64,000 nucleotides of DNA from Oceanospirillales bacterium (lineage in GTDB: Bacteria > Pseudomonadota > Gammaproteobacteria > Pseudomonadales > Endozoicomonadaceae). The stretch's first letter is position 1; each line of letters opens with the position of its first letter. Made by a program: the position numbers and the translations under genes. Under the pieces are notes generated by a model. That model was not told the DNA's origin. It made no database searches and saw only the letters and a list, made by a program, of their open reading frames with translations. The DNA is taken from contig SIHQ01000004.1 of the NCBI GenBank assembly GCA_004762125.1, forward strand, positions 1 through 64,000, given 5' to 3'. Shown piece after piece: positions 35,108 to 44,168 of this stretch.

Positions 35108-37204
35108 ATGCGTACATTCTTTCTGGCACCCACCCGTTACGGAGTAGGACTGACTTCAGTCTCCCTTGGGCTGGTGCGTGCTCTGGACAGCCTGGGTTTG
35201 AGAGTCAAATTCTTCAAGCCTATCGCTCAGCTGCATACCATGGACAAGGGACCTGAACGTTCCACTCGTCTGGCTCAGCGCATTATGGATCACGAACCGC
35301 CAACGCCTATCAGTACAGCTCGTGTTGAAAACCTGCTGGGGGACAACAAAGGCGATGAGCTGATGGAAGACATCGTCGCTCTGTTCGACGAAGCCCGTGA
35401 CGGCGCTGAAGTCGTTGTTGTGGAAGGTCTGGTACCTACTCGTAACATGCCTTATGCCAACCGCCTGAACAGCGATATGGCTCGAAGCCTTAACGCAGAC
35501 ATCATTCTGGTATCAGAACAGGGTGAAGACACTCTGGAAGATGTAGCAGACAAGCTTGAGATCGCGGCGGACAGCTTTGGTGGAATCAAGAACCCAAGCG
35601 TCGTCGGCTATATTCTGAACAAGCTGGAAAAAGATGTCGCTGAGAAGTTGACCACCGATGGTCAAATTCAATGTCTGCCAGAGTTCTCTCACAAGAATTT
35701 TCTACCTCTGGGTTACATCAGCCAGAATCCAGCACTCTCCTCTCCACGTACGCTGGATATTGCCAACCACCTGAACGCTGAGATTATCCATGAAGGTGAA
35801 CTCGCCACTCGTCGTGTAAACTCTTACACCCTGAGTGCCCGTACACCCACCAATATGATTCATCACCTAACGCCGGGCAATCTGATTATCTGCCCTGGCG
35901 ATCGTGATGATATCGTACTGGCTACCGCTATGGCTGCACTGAACGGCGTACCTCTGTCAGGTTTGCTGCTGACCAGCGGTATTGGTATCTCTGACGCCGT
36001 TTCCGGGCTTTGTTCCAAAGCGATTGCGACCGGTCTGCCTGTATTGCTTTCCCATGATGATTCTTACACCACGGCTACCCTCCTGGATCGCATGAGTGAC
36101 GAACTTCCTCTGGACGACAATGATCGTCTTGAGAAGGTAATGAACACCATTGCTGAAAACCTCAACACTCGCTGGTTCAAGAAACACTGTGCAGGTCTGG
36201 TTGAGCGCCGTCTATCTCCACCAGCCTTCCGTTACAATCTGGTTCGCCGTGCCCAGAAAGCTCGCAAGCGAATTGTTCTGCCGGAAGGTAATGAGCCAAG
36301 AACCATTCAGGCTGCTGTTATTTGTCAGCAACGAGGTATTGCTGAATGTATTCTACTGGGCAAACGTGATGCCATTGAACAGGTAGCCAAGGACAACGGT
36401 TTCACTCTGCCGGAAGGCCTGATCATCATGGATCCCGAGAGCACTCGTAGTCGTTACGTTGCCCCTATGGTTGAACTGCGTAAGCATAAGGGACTGAATG
36501 CTCCTATGGCTGAAGCTCAACTGGAAGATACTGTCGTTCAGGGCACCATGATGCTTGCTATGGACGAAGTAGACGGTCTGGTTTCCGGTGCAGTACACAC
36601 TACAGCCAATACTATTCGCCCTGCTTTCCAACTGGTTAAGCCAAGAAGAGATGCCGGCGGTTTGGTATCTTCTGTATTCTTTATGCTGCTGCCTGATCAG
36701 GTTCTGGTTTACGGTGACTGCGCGGTTAACCCTAATCCTAGTGCTGAACAGCTGTCTAACATTGCCATTCAGAGCGCTGAATCTGCCGTTTCTTTTGGTA
36801 TTGAACCAAGAATCGCAATGATCAGTTACTCCACCGGTTCTTCAGGTATCGGCGCAGATGTTGAGCGTGTTCGTGAGGCGACTCAATTGGTTCGCGAGAA
36901 GCGTCCGGATCTAATCGTTGATGGTCCATTGCAGTATGATGCAGCTTCTGTTGAATCTGTTGCCCGTAGCAAGGCTCCTGATTCAAGCGTTGCTGGTCGT
37001 GCGACCGTGTTTATTTTCCCTGACTTAAACACAGGTAACACCACTTACAAGGCTGTACAGCGTAGCGCCAACGTAATCAGTGTTGGTCCTATGTTGCAGG
37101 GTTTGAATAAACCGGTTAACGATCTGTCCCGTGGTGCTCTGGTAGACGATATTGTTTACACCATTGCATTGACTGCTATTCAGGCTTCGAACAATAAGGC
37201 GTGA
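35108..37204 (+). CDS. pta: phosphate acetyltransferase
   Basis: A 698-residue Pta of the long type. The N-terminal P-loop-like domain begins MRTFFLAPTRYGVGLTSVSL, the DRTGG-like region covers about residues 220-320, and the C-terminal catalytic domain runs from about residue 380 (RIVLPEGNEPRT) through SGAVHTTANTIRPAFQL and ISYSTGSSG to NTGNTTYKAVQR. It interconverts acetyl-CoA and acetyl phosphate. Size matches E. coli Pta (714), and it is followed by a strong hairpin. Confidence 0.97.
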   Translation: MRTFFLAPTRYGVGLTSVSLGLVRALDSLGLRVKFFKPIAQLHTMDKGPERSTRLAQRIMDHEPPTPISTARVENLLGDNKGDELMEDIVALFDEARDGAEVVVVEGLVPTRNMPYANRLNSDMARSLNADIILVSEQGEDTLEDVADKLEIAADSFGGIKNPSVVGYILNKLEKDVAEKLTTDGQIQCLPEFSHKNFLPLGYISQNPALSSPRTLDIANHLNAEIIHEGELATRRVNSYTLSARTPTNMIHHLTPGNLIICPGDRDDIVLATAMAALNGVPLSGLLLTSGIGISDAVSGLCSKAIATGLPVLLSHDDSYTTATLLDRMSDELPLDDNDRLEKVMNTIAENLNTRWFKKHCAGLVERRLSPPAFRYNLVRRAQKARKRIVLPEGNEPRTIQAAVICQQRGIAECILLGKRDAIEQVAKDNGFTLPEGLIIMDPESTRSRYVAPMVELRKHKGLNAPMAEAQLEDTVVQGTMMLAMDEVDGLVSGAVHTTANTIRPAFQLVKPRRDAGGLVSSVFFMLLPDQVLVYGDCAVNPNPSAEQLSNIAIQSAESAVSFGIEPRIAMISYSTGSSGIGADVERVREATQLVREKRPDLIVDGPLQYDAASVESVARSKAPDSSVAGRATVFIFPDLNTGNTTYKAVQRSANVISVGPMLQGLNKPVNDLSRGALVDDIVYTIALTAIQASNNKA

Positions 37205-37211
37205 TACGATT

Positions 37212-37244
37212 CAGGAAGCACTTGAATTCTATAAGTGCTTCCTG
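37212..37244 (+). terminator. terminator after pta
   Basis: Perfect 12-bp stem CAGGAAGCACTT / AAGTGCTTCCTG with a 9-base loop, 8 bases after the pta stop, followed by the T-rich CTTTACTTTTAATC. Confidence 0.8.
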
Positions 37245-37301
37245 CTTTACTTTTAATCCTTGCTCTTTGTTCACTATACAATTAAATCACATCTGCGCTT
37301 T

Positions 37302-40300
37302 TCACAACTCAGTTTTATTTGTCTCGTTTCTTTGATTGACTCTGTTTCCACTTTTTTCATTGATTATGGACTGACGAATATCTCTGACTATTGGTTTTAC
37401 TGCATGCTCAATAACTGTAACCATTTCCCTTATTTCTTTTCGATCCCGGTCCAGTCTAAAAATATTAATCAGCACCTTCTGATAAGAAACTCCTGGATTA
37501 TCAAGAACAGCCGTAACCAACCCTCTATCATCAAGATCCAACTTTTTCGCCAATTCTAGTGCCACAGCAGCACGAGTGACTGCATCCCGTGAAACACCAA
37601 GTTTGGCTTGACGAAGCTGAACACCGCTCATCGAAAGTAAGTTTTCTTTATTTTGACTGTACTCAAGCACTAATGCCCAAGCCGTTGAAAAAACATTTAA
37701 ATCCATTTCTGATTGAGTAATGACTTCATAAGCTGACAGATATCGTAACCCTTCCTCGGCGGAAAGAAAGCCGATTCGACCAACATCTCTACGAGGTAAC
37801 TCAGGACTTGCAATACCAGCAGAAGCAAAACTGTCACTGTGATAACCTGCCATTTCCAAGTAAACTTTGGCATCACTCAAGCCTTCCAGTTTAACTTGCA
37901 GTGCCTCAGATAAGCTGTAGTCCAAAGTCAGGATAACAGGGTCATGATCTGATGAACTAAAGCTGTTATCTGATTTTTCAAGGTTGCCACTGTACCGGCG
38001 AGAGTATTCAAACAGAGCACTCTCCAATGAATTGATAGGCCAATCCGTTGCCTCGGTCAATTTGGAAAGAATTGAACCTGACCCCAGAGCATGGTCGAGA
38101 CTGCCCAGTTCACCGGCATAGGTGTAAGAGAAAGCGTCTCTACCGTGCATGTAGCCGACCAGGTTTATGTACTTATAACCCGCACTAAGCTCTTCTCCTT
38201 CTTCATCCGTAATCACTTTTCCATCAATAAATGTATAGGGTGCAGTAACCAGCTTACGCCCGGTACCATCATAATCGGTCAGTAGTCGTAAAGGGTCTTC
38301 CATTCCATAGGCATTAAGGTCACCCAGCAGCAATACATTTCCAGCTGTATTTTTACGCATGTAGTCACCCAGGGTTTTTGCCGCAGACAGCCTGAACTCA
38401 TTACAACTGCCCTGAGAATCATCTTCATAATCTCCTACATGTTTAGCTTGCTGTTCATCGATACGCCCTCTACTTAGAGGAACTGGCCATTCGTATTCAG
38501 CATAGTCATTGAAGCACTGGGAACCCTTTGACTTTAAATGGTTTACTGCAATAGTAAGTGAACTTGTTTTGCCGTCACTCACATGAATTGAAAACTCCTG
38601 AATCAGAGCATTCCGCTGACCTTTAAAAAGATCTTTTTCTACTACTTCATCATTTTCAACTGCTTGGTAGATCGCCTTTTGAATGGGCATTTTAAGAATA
38701 TAAGCCGATTTGGCTGGGGCTACTTTTGAAGGTCGGTAGATCAGTCCAACAGTGATGGCATCTGTCCCTATGTAGCTACCATCCTGAGAGCTGATGTACT
38801 GGTAGTGATTGTTCGCATCGGGAAACTTTGCATTAAGGTGGGTGACTAAATCCTGAATAGCAGAGTTCTCACCAAAACCATTATTTTCCAGCTCCATCAG
38901 ACCTACAATGTCAGCATCTATGTTGACCAAAGCATTTACAATTTTGGTTCGTTGCTTTTGAAAATCAACCTGGTTTTCACCTGCCCCTCGATTCTGCCTG
39001 GCAGGATTTTCATCGCCCCCCACTCCGGAGTTGAAATAGTTCAATACATTAAAGCTGGCGACCTTCAGATCACTGTTTTCAGGAACGTCAGGCTTGCTGG
39101 TTCTGTCAGAAAAGTCATGAACAAAATCTGAAGCAGCCAACTGAGTTCCCGTTTCTGGAATCAGTCGATACTTGCCATAACTATAAGCTATTACCCCGAC
39201 CAGATTTTCTACTCGATCACCCACACGGATATAACCGGTATCAGCATTGAAATCTTCGAAAAATGGGATGACTCCATCACTCGGCTTAGCATCAGTGTCG
39301 ATATACAGCTGATTTTTACTGTTTCTATCAGCCAGTTTCTTAGCCTCGGAACTTAAAGCAGGAAATTTATGAGTTGGTTTATACAATGGTGAACCAAGGG
39401 ACAGCACCATGTTGTTACGACGACTGTCGAAATCAAAACCAAAATTCCGGGTAACCACCAGATCGGAGCCCGATGTATTAACCCTCATCCCTTCAAATTT
39501 CTCCAACTGATCATTCAGGGTTTTGGATAAATCAAAGTCCATATTAACCGCAGCCAGATACTCTGGATTATCTTTCAGTACTTCGAAATTACGTCCTGTT
39601 AATGACAGCTGAGTCTGATTGAAATATTCACTTACTCGTCCCTGTAAACAAACAAAACTACCTTCCTTTATTGTCGCAGGGGGGCCTTCACCGGTGAAAA
39701 CAAATAAACCATCAGACGTTGCAACATTATTATCTCCCTGAACTGATTGAAGGAAAAATCCTTTAAACAAACTTTCAACCCGTTTGGTTACAACACCTTT
39801 CACCGTCACCGTAGCACCGATGAAAGAATCATCAAAAATCAACGGACTGCGTTCTCCATCTCCTTGTATGTCATATATATCAGTCAAGTCACCCTGACAC
39901 TGCCAAGCGGGCTCAACCGGATTATCACCTCCCGGCGCTTTTCCAAGGCCCTCGCTGTTACCTTTTGCCAAAACATTCCACTGGTCTACATCATATGTTG
40001 AAGAAGGGCGACTATCAGGCTTACGCGACAGTGTTTTGTCCTTACCGAAATCAATATCCCCAAATATGCCTATTACATCCAGGTTCTCTCCAGTCTCAGT
40101 CTGAAGAGCAACAGGGTCATCGCCATTGAAGTTGGTGACTACACTCTCCAGTAACTGAGCTTTTCTTTTAAGCTCATCACTACTACGGCTATGTGCAATA
40201 ACATAGGTTTCACCTGCAGGCAGGGTACCATTCAACTCGAGAATGCTTGATTTACTGCTATCGCCACTCGTGTATTTTACCAACCTATAATCATTAAGAT

Positions 40301-40454
40301 TAATCTCGGAACTGCCCAAGTTATACAGTTCGATGGCTTTATCGTAACCACTGCCTTCGATGTACTCACTGATGACCAAGTCCGAAGAAAAAGCGGTAGA
40401 TGCTGCCATGACAGCTGAAGCAAGTAACGTACGTTGTACCATTGAATTCTTCAT
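37302..40454 (-). CDS. ExeM/NucH-type extracellular endonuclease, extended
   Basis: A 1050-residue secreted nuclease. Order: signal peptide (about residues 1-24), lamin-tail-like domain (DLVISEYIEGSGYDKAIELYN), OB-fold region (around 190-430), endonuclease/exonuclease/phosphatase domain with LMELEN, GDLNAYG and SSDHDPV, then about 200 mostly helical residues not seen in usual ExeM. Known relatives are near 850-900 residues and often end in GlyGly-CTERM, which is absent here. ATG 40454 (MKNSMVQRT) has GAGGG before it; an in-frame ATG 30 codons upstream would place residues before the signal peptide. Probable role is degrading external DNA. Confidence 0.88.
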   Translation of the reverse strand: MKNSMVQRTLLASAVMAASTAFSSDLVISEYIEGSGYDKAIELYNLGSSEINLNDYRLVKYTSGDSSKSSILELNGTLPAGETYVIAHSRSSDELKRKAQLLESVVTNFNGDDPVALQTETGENLDVIGIFGDIDFGKDKTLSRKPDSRPSSTYDVDQWNVLAKGNSEGLGKAPGGDNPVEPAWQCQGDLTDIYDIQGDGERSPLIFDDSFIGATVTVKGVVTKRVESLFKGFFLQSVQGDNNVATSDGLFVFTGEGPPATIKEGSFVCLQGRVSEYFNQTQLSLTGRNFEVLKDNPEYLAAVNMDFDLSKTLNDQLEKFEGMRVNTSGSDLVVTRNFGFDFDSRRNNMVLSLGSPLYKPTHKFPALSSEAKKLADRNSKNQLYIDTDAKPSDGVIPFFEDFNADTGYIRVGDRVENLVGVIAYSYGKYRLIPETGTQLAASDFVHDFSDRTSKPDVPENSDLKVASFNVLNYFNSGVGGDENPARQNRGAGENQVDFQKQRTKIVNALVNIDADIVGLMELENNGFGENSAIQDLVTHLNAKFPDANNHYQYISSQDGSYIGTDAITVGLIYRPSKVAPAKSAYILKMPIQKAIYQAVENDEVVEKDLFKGQRNALIQEFSIHVSDGKTSSLTIAVNHLKSKGSQCFNDYAEYEWPVPLSRGRIDEQQAKHVGDYEDDSQGSCNEFRLSAAKTLGDYMRKNTAGNVLLLGDLNAYGMEDPLRLLTDYDGTGRKLVTAPYTFIDGKVITDEEGEELSAGYKYINLVGYMHGRDAFSYTYAGELGSLDHALGSGSILSKLTEATDWPINSLESALFEYSRRYSGNLEKSDNSFSSSDHDPVILTLDYSLSEALQVKLEGLSDAKVYLEMAGYHSDSFASAGIASPELPRRDVGRIGFLSAEEGLRYLSAYEVITQSEMDLNVFSTAWALVLEYSQNKENLLSMSGVQLRQAKLGVSRDAVTRAAVALELAKKLDLDDRGLVTAVLDNPGVSYQKVLINIFRLDRDRKEIREMVTVIEHAVKPIVRDIRQSIINEKSGNRVNQRNETNKTEL

Positions 40455-41008
40455 AAGAACCCTCGGTAACTCACCTAAAAAAAATGACACTTTTCTAAAC
40501 GCTGAATCTATGAGAACCACTCGAGTCAAGACGCATGGTCTCAATTTTTACAAATAAACAATCCATAAAATTCATTTGTTCGAGAGTTACAGGAAGGATC
40601 CAGTAGAAAAACACAGGAGATTAATCGAATAAAATTATTCTAATCACCACCTCATTTACGTGTTTCAGTGAAAAAGTATCAGGATTCAAGACAAACAAAG
40701 CGCTTCACCCTGTCAATCTCCGGACTAGATTGCACTTATATACGACTTTTTAGAATTATTTTTTTGGAATTAGATCCTTAACTGAAAAATCCTTTAATTC
40801 TAACCTCAGGAATTTTAAGTGATATTTTTAGATAACTAAGTACAAAAAAATAGACTTCGAGCCTTTTAAAAGAGCCCCATAATCACAAAGCTCACAAAAC
40901 TGTCATATTTTCTGCCTAGAATAATCATTAGTTTTTTAAAGCTATAAGAAAGGAAGCCGATATCTGTTTATTACGCCCTATAGAAAAGCAAAAAGAAGAG
41001 AAAGTATT
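40455..41008. other. AT-rich divergent intergenic region
   Basis: 554 bases between the nuclease and the GDCCVxC gene. It must hold both promoters but no clear consensus pair stands out. An imperfect GAATTA / TAATTC pairing lies around 40770-40800. No gene or structured RNA was recognised. Confidence 0.4.
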
Positions 41009-41293
41009 ATGAAAATGCACTTACATAACCAATCCACCGTCACTTGTAACAACTGCGGCCACAACGAACCTGAAAACATGCCTCTCGATGCCTGTGTCTA
41101 TCTTTATGAATGTCGCAGTTGCAGTACTCTGATGACTCCACAGGCTGGAGATTGTTGCATATTTTGCTCACGAGGCAGCCATCCTTGCCCTACCAGCCAA
41201 AGAGAGAGTAAAAGCTACTATGTTATGCCACAGCCTGCGCTCCAGACACTGGATGCAACTCCAATTACCAACCAATCTTCAATGGCAAGCTGA
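41009..41293 (+). CDS. GDCCVxC domain-containing protein
   Basis: A 94-residue cysteine-rich protein with start STVTCNNCGHNEPENMPLDACVYLYEC and the family motif GDCCIFC followed by RGSHPCPTSQ, where relatives read GDCCVFCSYG..PCPP.Q. Some relatives carry selenocysteine in this motif and lie beside mercury or metal transport genes; here all are cysteines and no transporter gene adjoins. The last 25 residues after the motif are extra. Function is unknown; thiol redox or metal handling is inferred. Confidence 0.88.
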   Translation: MKMHLHNQSTVTCNNCGHNEPENMPLDACVYLYECRSCSTLMTPQAGDCCIFCSRGSHPCPTSQRESKSYYVMPQPALQTLDATPITNQSSMAS

Positions 41294-41590
41294 ACCCGCA
41301 TGATGCCGGCTGTACACCATGTACAGCGGCATCCAAACCACCTTTCCTAAAACATCTCACACCCTCTGGCTGATCAATAAACTCTCACTTCTTCTTCGAA
41401 TACCGGTTACATGCACCAAAGACAAAATCCCTGGCAGCCCTGTCACCAAAGCAGGCACTAGCAGAATGCAGGAGGTTACTGGCGCAATCAGGCCAGAAAA
41501 AAGAATTTTATTATCAACCAGTTAACTGCAGGAAAGTATCGTGGGTTGCTACTACACCAAAAGGATATGAGTAATCTATTCAAAAAATGA
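41294..41590. other. intergenic region after the GDCCVxC gene
   Basis: About 300 bases with no convincing gene. Open frames of 50-68 codons exist on both strands but look random. The main feature is the stem-loop just after the stop codon. Confidence 0.4.
41302..41333 (+). terminator. strong stem-loop after the GDCCVxC stop
   Basis: GATGCCG-g-CTGTACA pairs with TGTACAG-CGGCATC around a 3-base loop: 14 bp with one bulged G. It begins 8 bases after the TGA. No T-run follows, so it may protect the 3' end. Confidence 0.55.
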
Positions 41591-41610
41591 GTCAGAGAAA
41601 GTACTCTGAC
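41585..41610 (-). terminator. terminator of the OmpA-type gene
   Basis: On the minus strand GTCAGAG / CTCTGAC with a 6-base loop is followed by TCATTTTTTG. It lies 18 bases after the OmpA-family stop codon. Confidence 0.8.
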
Positions 41611-41627
41611 CCGGTTTTATCGAACCA

Positions 41628-42287
41628 TCAGCTTCTGGGGGCTGGCTTCAAATTGATTTCAACTCTGCGATTAAGAGCACGGCCTGCTTTGGTTTTATTC
41701 TCAGCAATCGGATTAGATGAACCTGCGCCGTAGTAGGTAATTCGAGTTAGCGAAAGACCCTGATAAGTCAGATAGTCAGCCACACTTTTGGCTCTAGCCT
41801 GAGACAAAGGCAGATTAATTTTGCTACCACCAGTACTGTCTGTGTAGCCAATCACTTCAATCAGATTCTTGTCAAATTCCTTGAAGACATTGGAAACAGA
41901 ACCCAGTACAGGATAAAAACTGGATTTAACGGCAGACTTACTGGAATCAAAGGTTATATTAGAAGGCATAACCAGTTGCAGGTCATTACCGTAACGATTG
42001 ATTTTAACTCCAGTGCCTCTCAATTTCTGTCGCAGTTTAGCTTCTTGCTGGTCGGTATAGTAGCCATAACCAGCACCCGCTGTTGCACCTATAGCGGCAC
42101 CACGCAATGCGCCTTTTTCACCATCAGCGAGTCCACCAATTACCGCTCCGGCCAGTGCACCAATACCGCCATACTTGGCCGTTTTGTTTACCTGCTGTTC
42201 ACCGGTATATGGGTTGGTGGACTGACAACCAGTCAGTACCGCTGCCGTCAAACCGACGACAACTAATTTTTTAACAGAATTCAGCAT
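41628..42287 (-). CDS. OmpA-family lipoprotein (YiaD-like)
   Basis: A 219-residue outer-membrane lipoprotein. The lipobox LTGC (Cys20 or so) ends a signal sequence; a glycine-zipper region GGIGALAGAVIGGLADGEKG follows; the C-terminal OmpA domain contains ITFDSSKSAV, VIGYTDSTGG and LSQARAKSVADYL with the Asp and Arg residues that bind peptidoglycan diaminopimelate. It probably tethers the outer membrane to the wall. It is 30 bases downstream of the metallo-hydrolase gene on the same strand but separate in function. Confidence 0.92.
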   Translation of the reverse strand: MLNSVKKLVVVGLTAAVLTGCQSTNPYTGEQQVNKTAKYGGIGALAGAVIGGLADGEKGALRGAAIGATAGAGYGYYTDQQEAKLRQKLRGTGVKINRYGNDLQLVMPSNITFDSSKSAVKSSFYPVLGSVSNVFKEFDKNLIEVIGYTDSTGGSKINLPLSQARAKSVADYLTYQGLSLTRITYYGAGSSNPIAENKTKAGRALNRRVEINLKPAPRS

Positions 42288-42317
42288 ACTTCTCTCTCTG
42301 AATAAATCTACTGCAGT

Positions 42318-42980
42318 TCAACCGCGAATAATGCTGTTTTCACGCAGCTCTTCACCAATACTGGTGTTTGGGCCATGGCCCGTAACAACAGTCGTTTCTT
42401 CATCAAGAATATACAATCGTTGTCTTATGGATTTTTCAATAGTTTTGAAATCTCCTCCCCAAAGATCTGTTCTACCTATAGATCGACGAAACAAAGTATC
42501 GCCCGCTATGAGTAAACCTGATTTTTCAAAGTGGAAACACATGGAGCCGGGAGTATGACCAGGAGTGTGCATAGCTACTCCATCACAACAAGGCAGCGCC
42601 TGATCATCTTTCAACCAGAAATCAGGATCAGGAATTGGATTGTAAGGCACACCAAACATGCGACACTGCTGCTCCAGATTATCCCAAAGGAACTGATCTT
42701 CTTCATGGAGGTGAATAGGTGCGCCGGTTTTCTTTTTAATTTCGCCACTGGCCAGAAAGTGATCCAGATGGGCATGGGTATGAATCAGGGCTACGGCTTG
42801 TAATCCATGAGTTTCCAGCTTGGCCAGAATCACGTCCGGATCACCACCTGGGTCAATCACTATCGCTTTCTTGCTGAGAGTGTCACCAATAATAGTGCAG
42901 TTACACTGAAGCGGGCCAACTGGAAAGGTCTCCCTGATCATCGTCGACGCGTTCTGTATTTCGTGACCGATGGTAGTCAT
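42318..42980 (-). CDS. MBL-fold hydrolase, glyoxalase II-like (YcbL type)
   Basis: A 220-residue MBL-fold hydrolase with HTHAHLDH metal motif, PGHTPGSM, GDTLFRRSIGRTDL and TGHGPNTSIGEE. The pattern is that of YcbL and the short glyoxalase II-related group, which split thioesters such as S-lactoylglutathione. The start may be ATG 42980 or the internal ATG 13 codons later (MIRETFPVG), which fits relatives better; ribosome sites do not decide. Confidence 0.88.
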   Translation of the reverse strand: MTTIGHEIQNASTMIRETFPVGPLQCNCTIIGDTLSKKAIVIDPGGDPDVILAKLETHGLQAVALIHTHAHLDHFLASGEIKKKTGAPIHLHEEDQFLWDNLEQQCRMFGVPYNPIPDPDFWLKDDQALPCCDGVAMHTPGHTPGSMCFHFEKSGLLIAGDTLFRRSIGRTDLWGGDFKTIEKSIRQRLYILDEETTVVTGHGPNTSIGEELRENSIIRG

Positions 42981-43102
42981 GGCCGTTCACTCTCATCCTG
43001 AAATGACTGACCATTTTAAATCAGGGACACAAAGATGCCTATCCGTATAAGTGGAATTAGAGTCAGCGTATTGAAAAGTGCTGTTATAGATGTGTATCTG
43101 AA

Positions 43103-43681
43103 TCAAATAACTTTAACGGGCAAAGATATATAACCAGCAGTCGGTAATTTAAATCCGCTGCCTTTACCCAGTACGGCATCAATCAACATATAGATAGGCA
43201 GGCCATGACTGAAAGCAAGAATGATACCGTCCTGATCAGAGAATAGTTCCACCAGCTCGCGGTAGCAGTCTACGATTCTCGCCGTAACCTGCTCATTGGT
43301 CTCACCACCAAACTGTTGTGGATTTTCAGGAAACCAAATGTCTTCATCCTGATAATCGCTGTACAGTTTACCTTCACGATCTCCAGAACCAACTTCTATC
43401 AATCGACTGTCATGTTTCAACATAGACGACGAAACCCCCAGATAACCCATGGCTATACCGGCACTTTCCAACGTTCTTGGTAGAGGGGAGCTGAGAACAG
43501 CAAGAATTTTTTTATCCTTCAGGTCTACAGTTGCCTGCTCTACGGAAGCCTGCACCTGCTGTCGCCCCAAATCAGTCAGTATCGCTTCACGATAGTTTTT
43601 ATGGCTCGGGTTGGAGCTATAAAATTCACCGACGTTATGAGTGCCTTCTCCATGCCTGAATATTATGATTTTTGCTGCCAT
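43103..43681 (-). CDS. histidine phosphatase family protein
   Basis: A 192-residue phosphoglycerate-mutase-like phosphatase. RHGEGTHN near the start holds the phosphorylated His and Arg; the later SSPLPRTLESA, the Glu in LIEVGSGDREGKL and FSHGLP provide the second Arg, proton donor and second His. Short size and GDREG fit the broad-specificity branch. It lies 32 bases below the small hypothetical gene on the same strand. Confidence 0.9.
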   Translation of the reverse strand: MAAKIIIFRHGEGTHNVGEFYSSNPSHKNYREAILTDLGRQQVQASVEQATVDLKDKKILAVLSSPLPRTLESAGIAMGYLGVSSSMLKHDSRLIEVGSGDREGKLYSDYQDEDIWFPENPQQFGGETNEQVTARIVDCYRELVELFSDQDGIILAFSHGLPIYMLIDAVLGKGSGFKLPTAGYISLPVKVI

Positions 43682-43713
43682 TAACTCTGCCCTTCTTTTT
43701 CAGTACTCAAATA

Positions 43714-43968
43714 TTATGGGTATCTGAGCAAGACTTTACGCTTTGCTTTGCTTTCCGGCAGTTTGCGCAGCTCAAGTGTCACTCCGCCCCTGAAGGAGCA
43801 GTGACTGTTGAGTAGAATCAACGAACGTATCTTTCTTCTCTGGCTCATTTCTGCGCCTTCAGAGAAACCTTCGATTCGAAGAGGAGGAAATACCAGGCCG
43901 TCTTCGTAGCACTCCTGTTCTTCTTCCTGTTCTTCTAGTAGCCAGGGCAAATCAAAATGAATAGCCAT
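43714..43968 (-). CDS. small conserved-looking hypothetical protein
   Basis: An 84-residue protein starting MAIHFDLPWLLEEQEEEQE, with an acidic N-terminal stretch and a basic, Arg/Lys-rich C-terminus (RKLPESKAKRKVLLRYP). Two adjacent ATGs exist; the second (43968) is 6 bases after GGAGG and is preferred. It has a good ribosome site and fits tightly before the phosphatase gene, so it is likely real. I recognise no family. Confidence 0.65.
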   Translation of the reverse strand: MAIHFDLPWLLEEQEEEQECYEDGLVFPPLRIEGFSEGAEMSQRRKIRSLILLNSHCSFRGGVTLELRKLPESKAKRKVLLRYP

Positions 43969-44168
43969 CATCAACCTCCAGAACAAGTGAAATAACCAGT
44001 AAAAGTCAGGTCTGAACAGCTGTACCAAAGCTGCTATTCACGACACTGCTCGACAAGTGTAGCCAAACTAAAACCGAAGCATGGGCTAATTAATAAGTGA
44101 ATATTCAAATATCGAAATAGCCTTACGCAGCGAAGGACTGCAGCTAACCTTAAGGCACGGAAATCATT

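Noticed and set aside
41302-41333. Stem-loop just after TGA read as a selenocysteine insertion element
   Set aside because: In this family selenocysteine sits in the GDCCVxC motif, which is all Cys here; the frame after TGA is not protein-like.
41319-41525. 68-codon plus-strand frame and an overlapping 52-codon minus-strand frame
   Set aside because: No ribosome site, no family likeness, and the plus frame starts inside the stem-loop.
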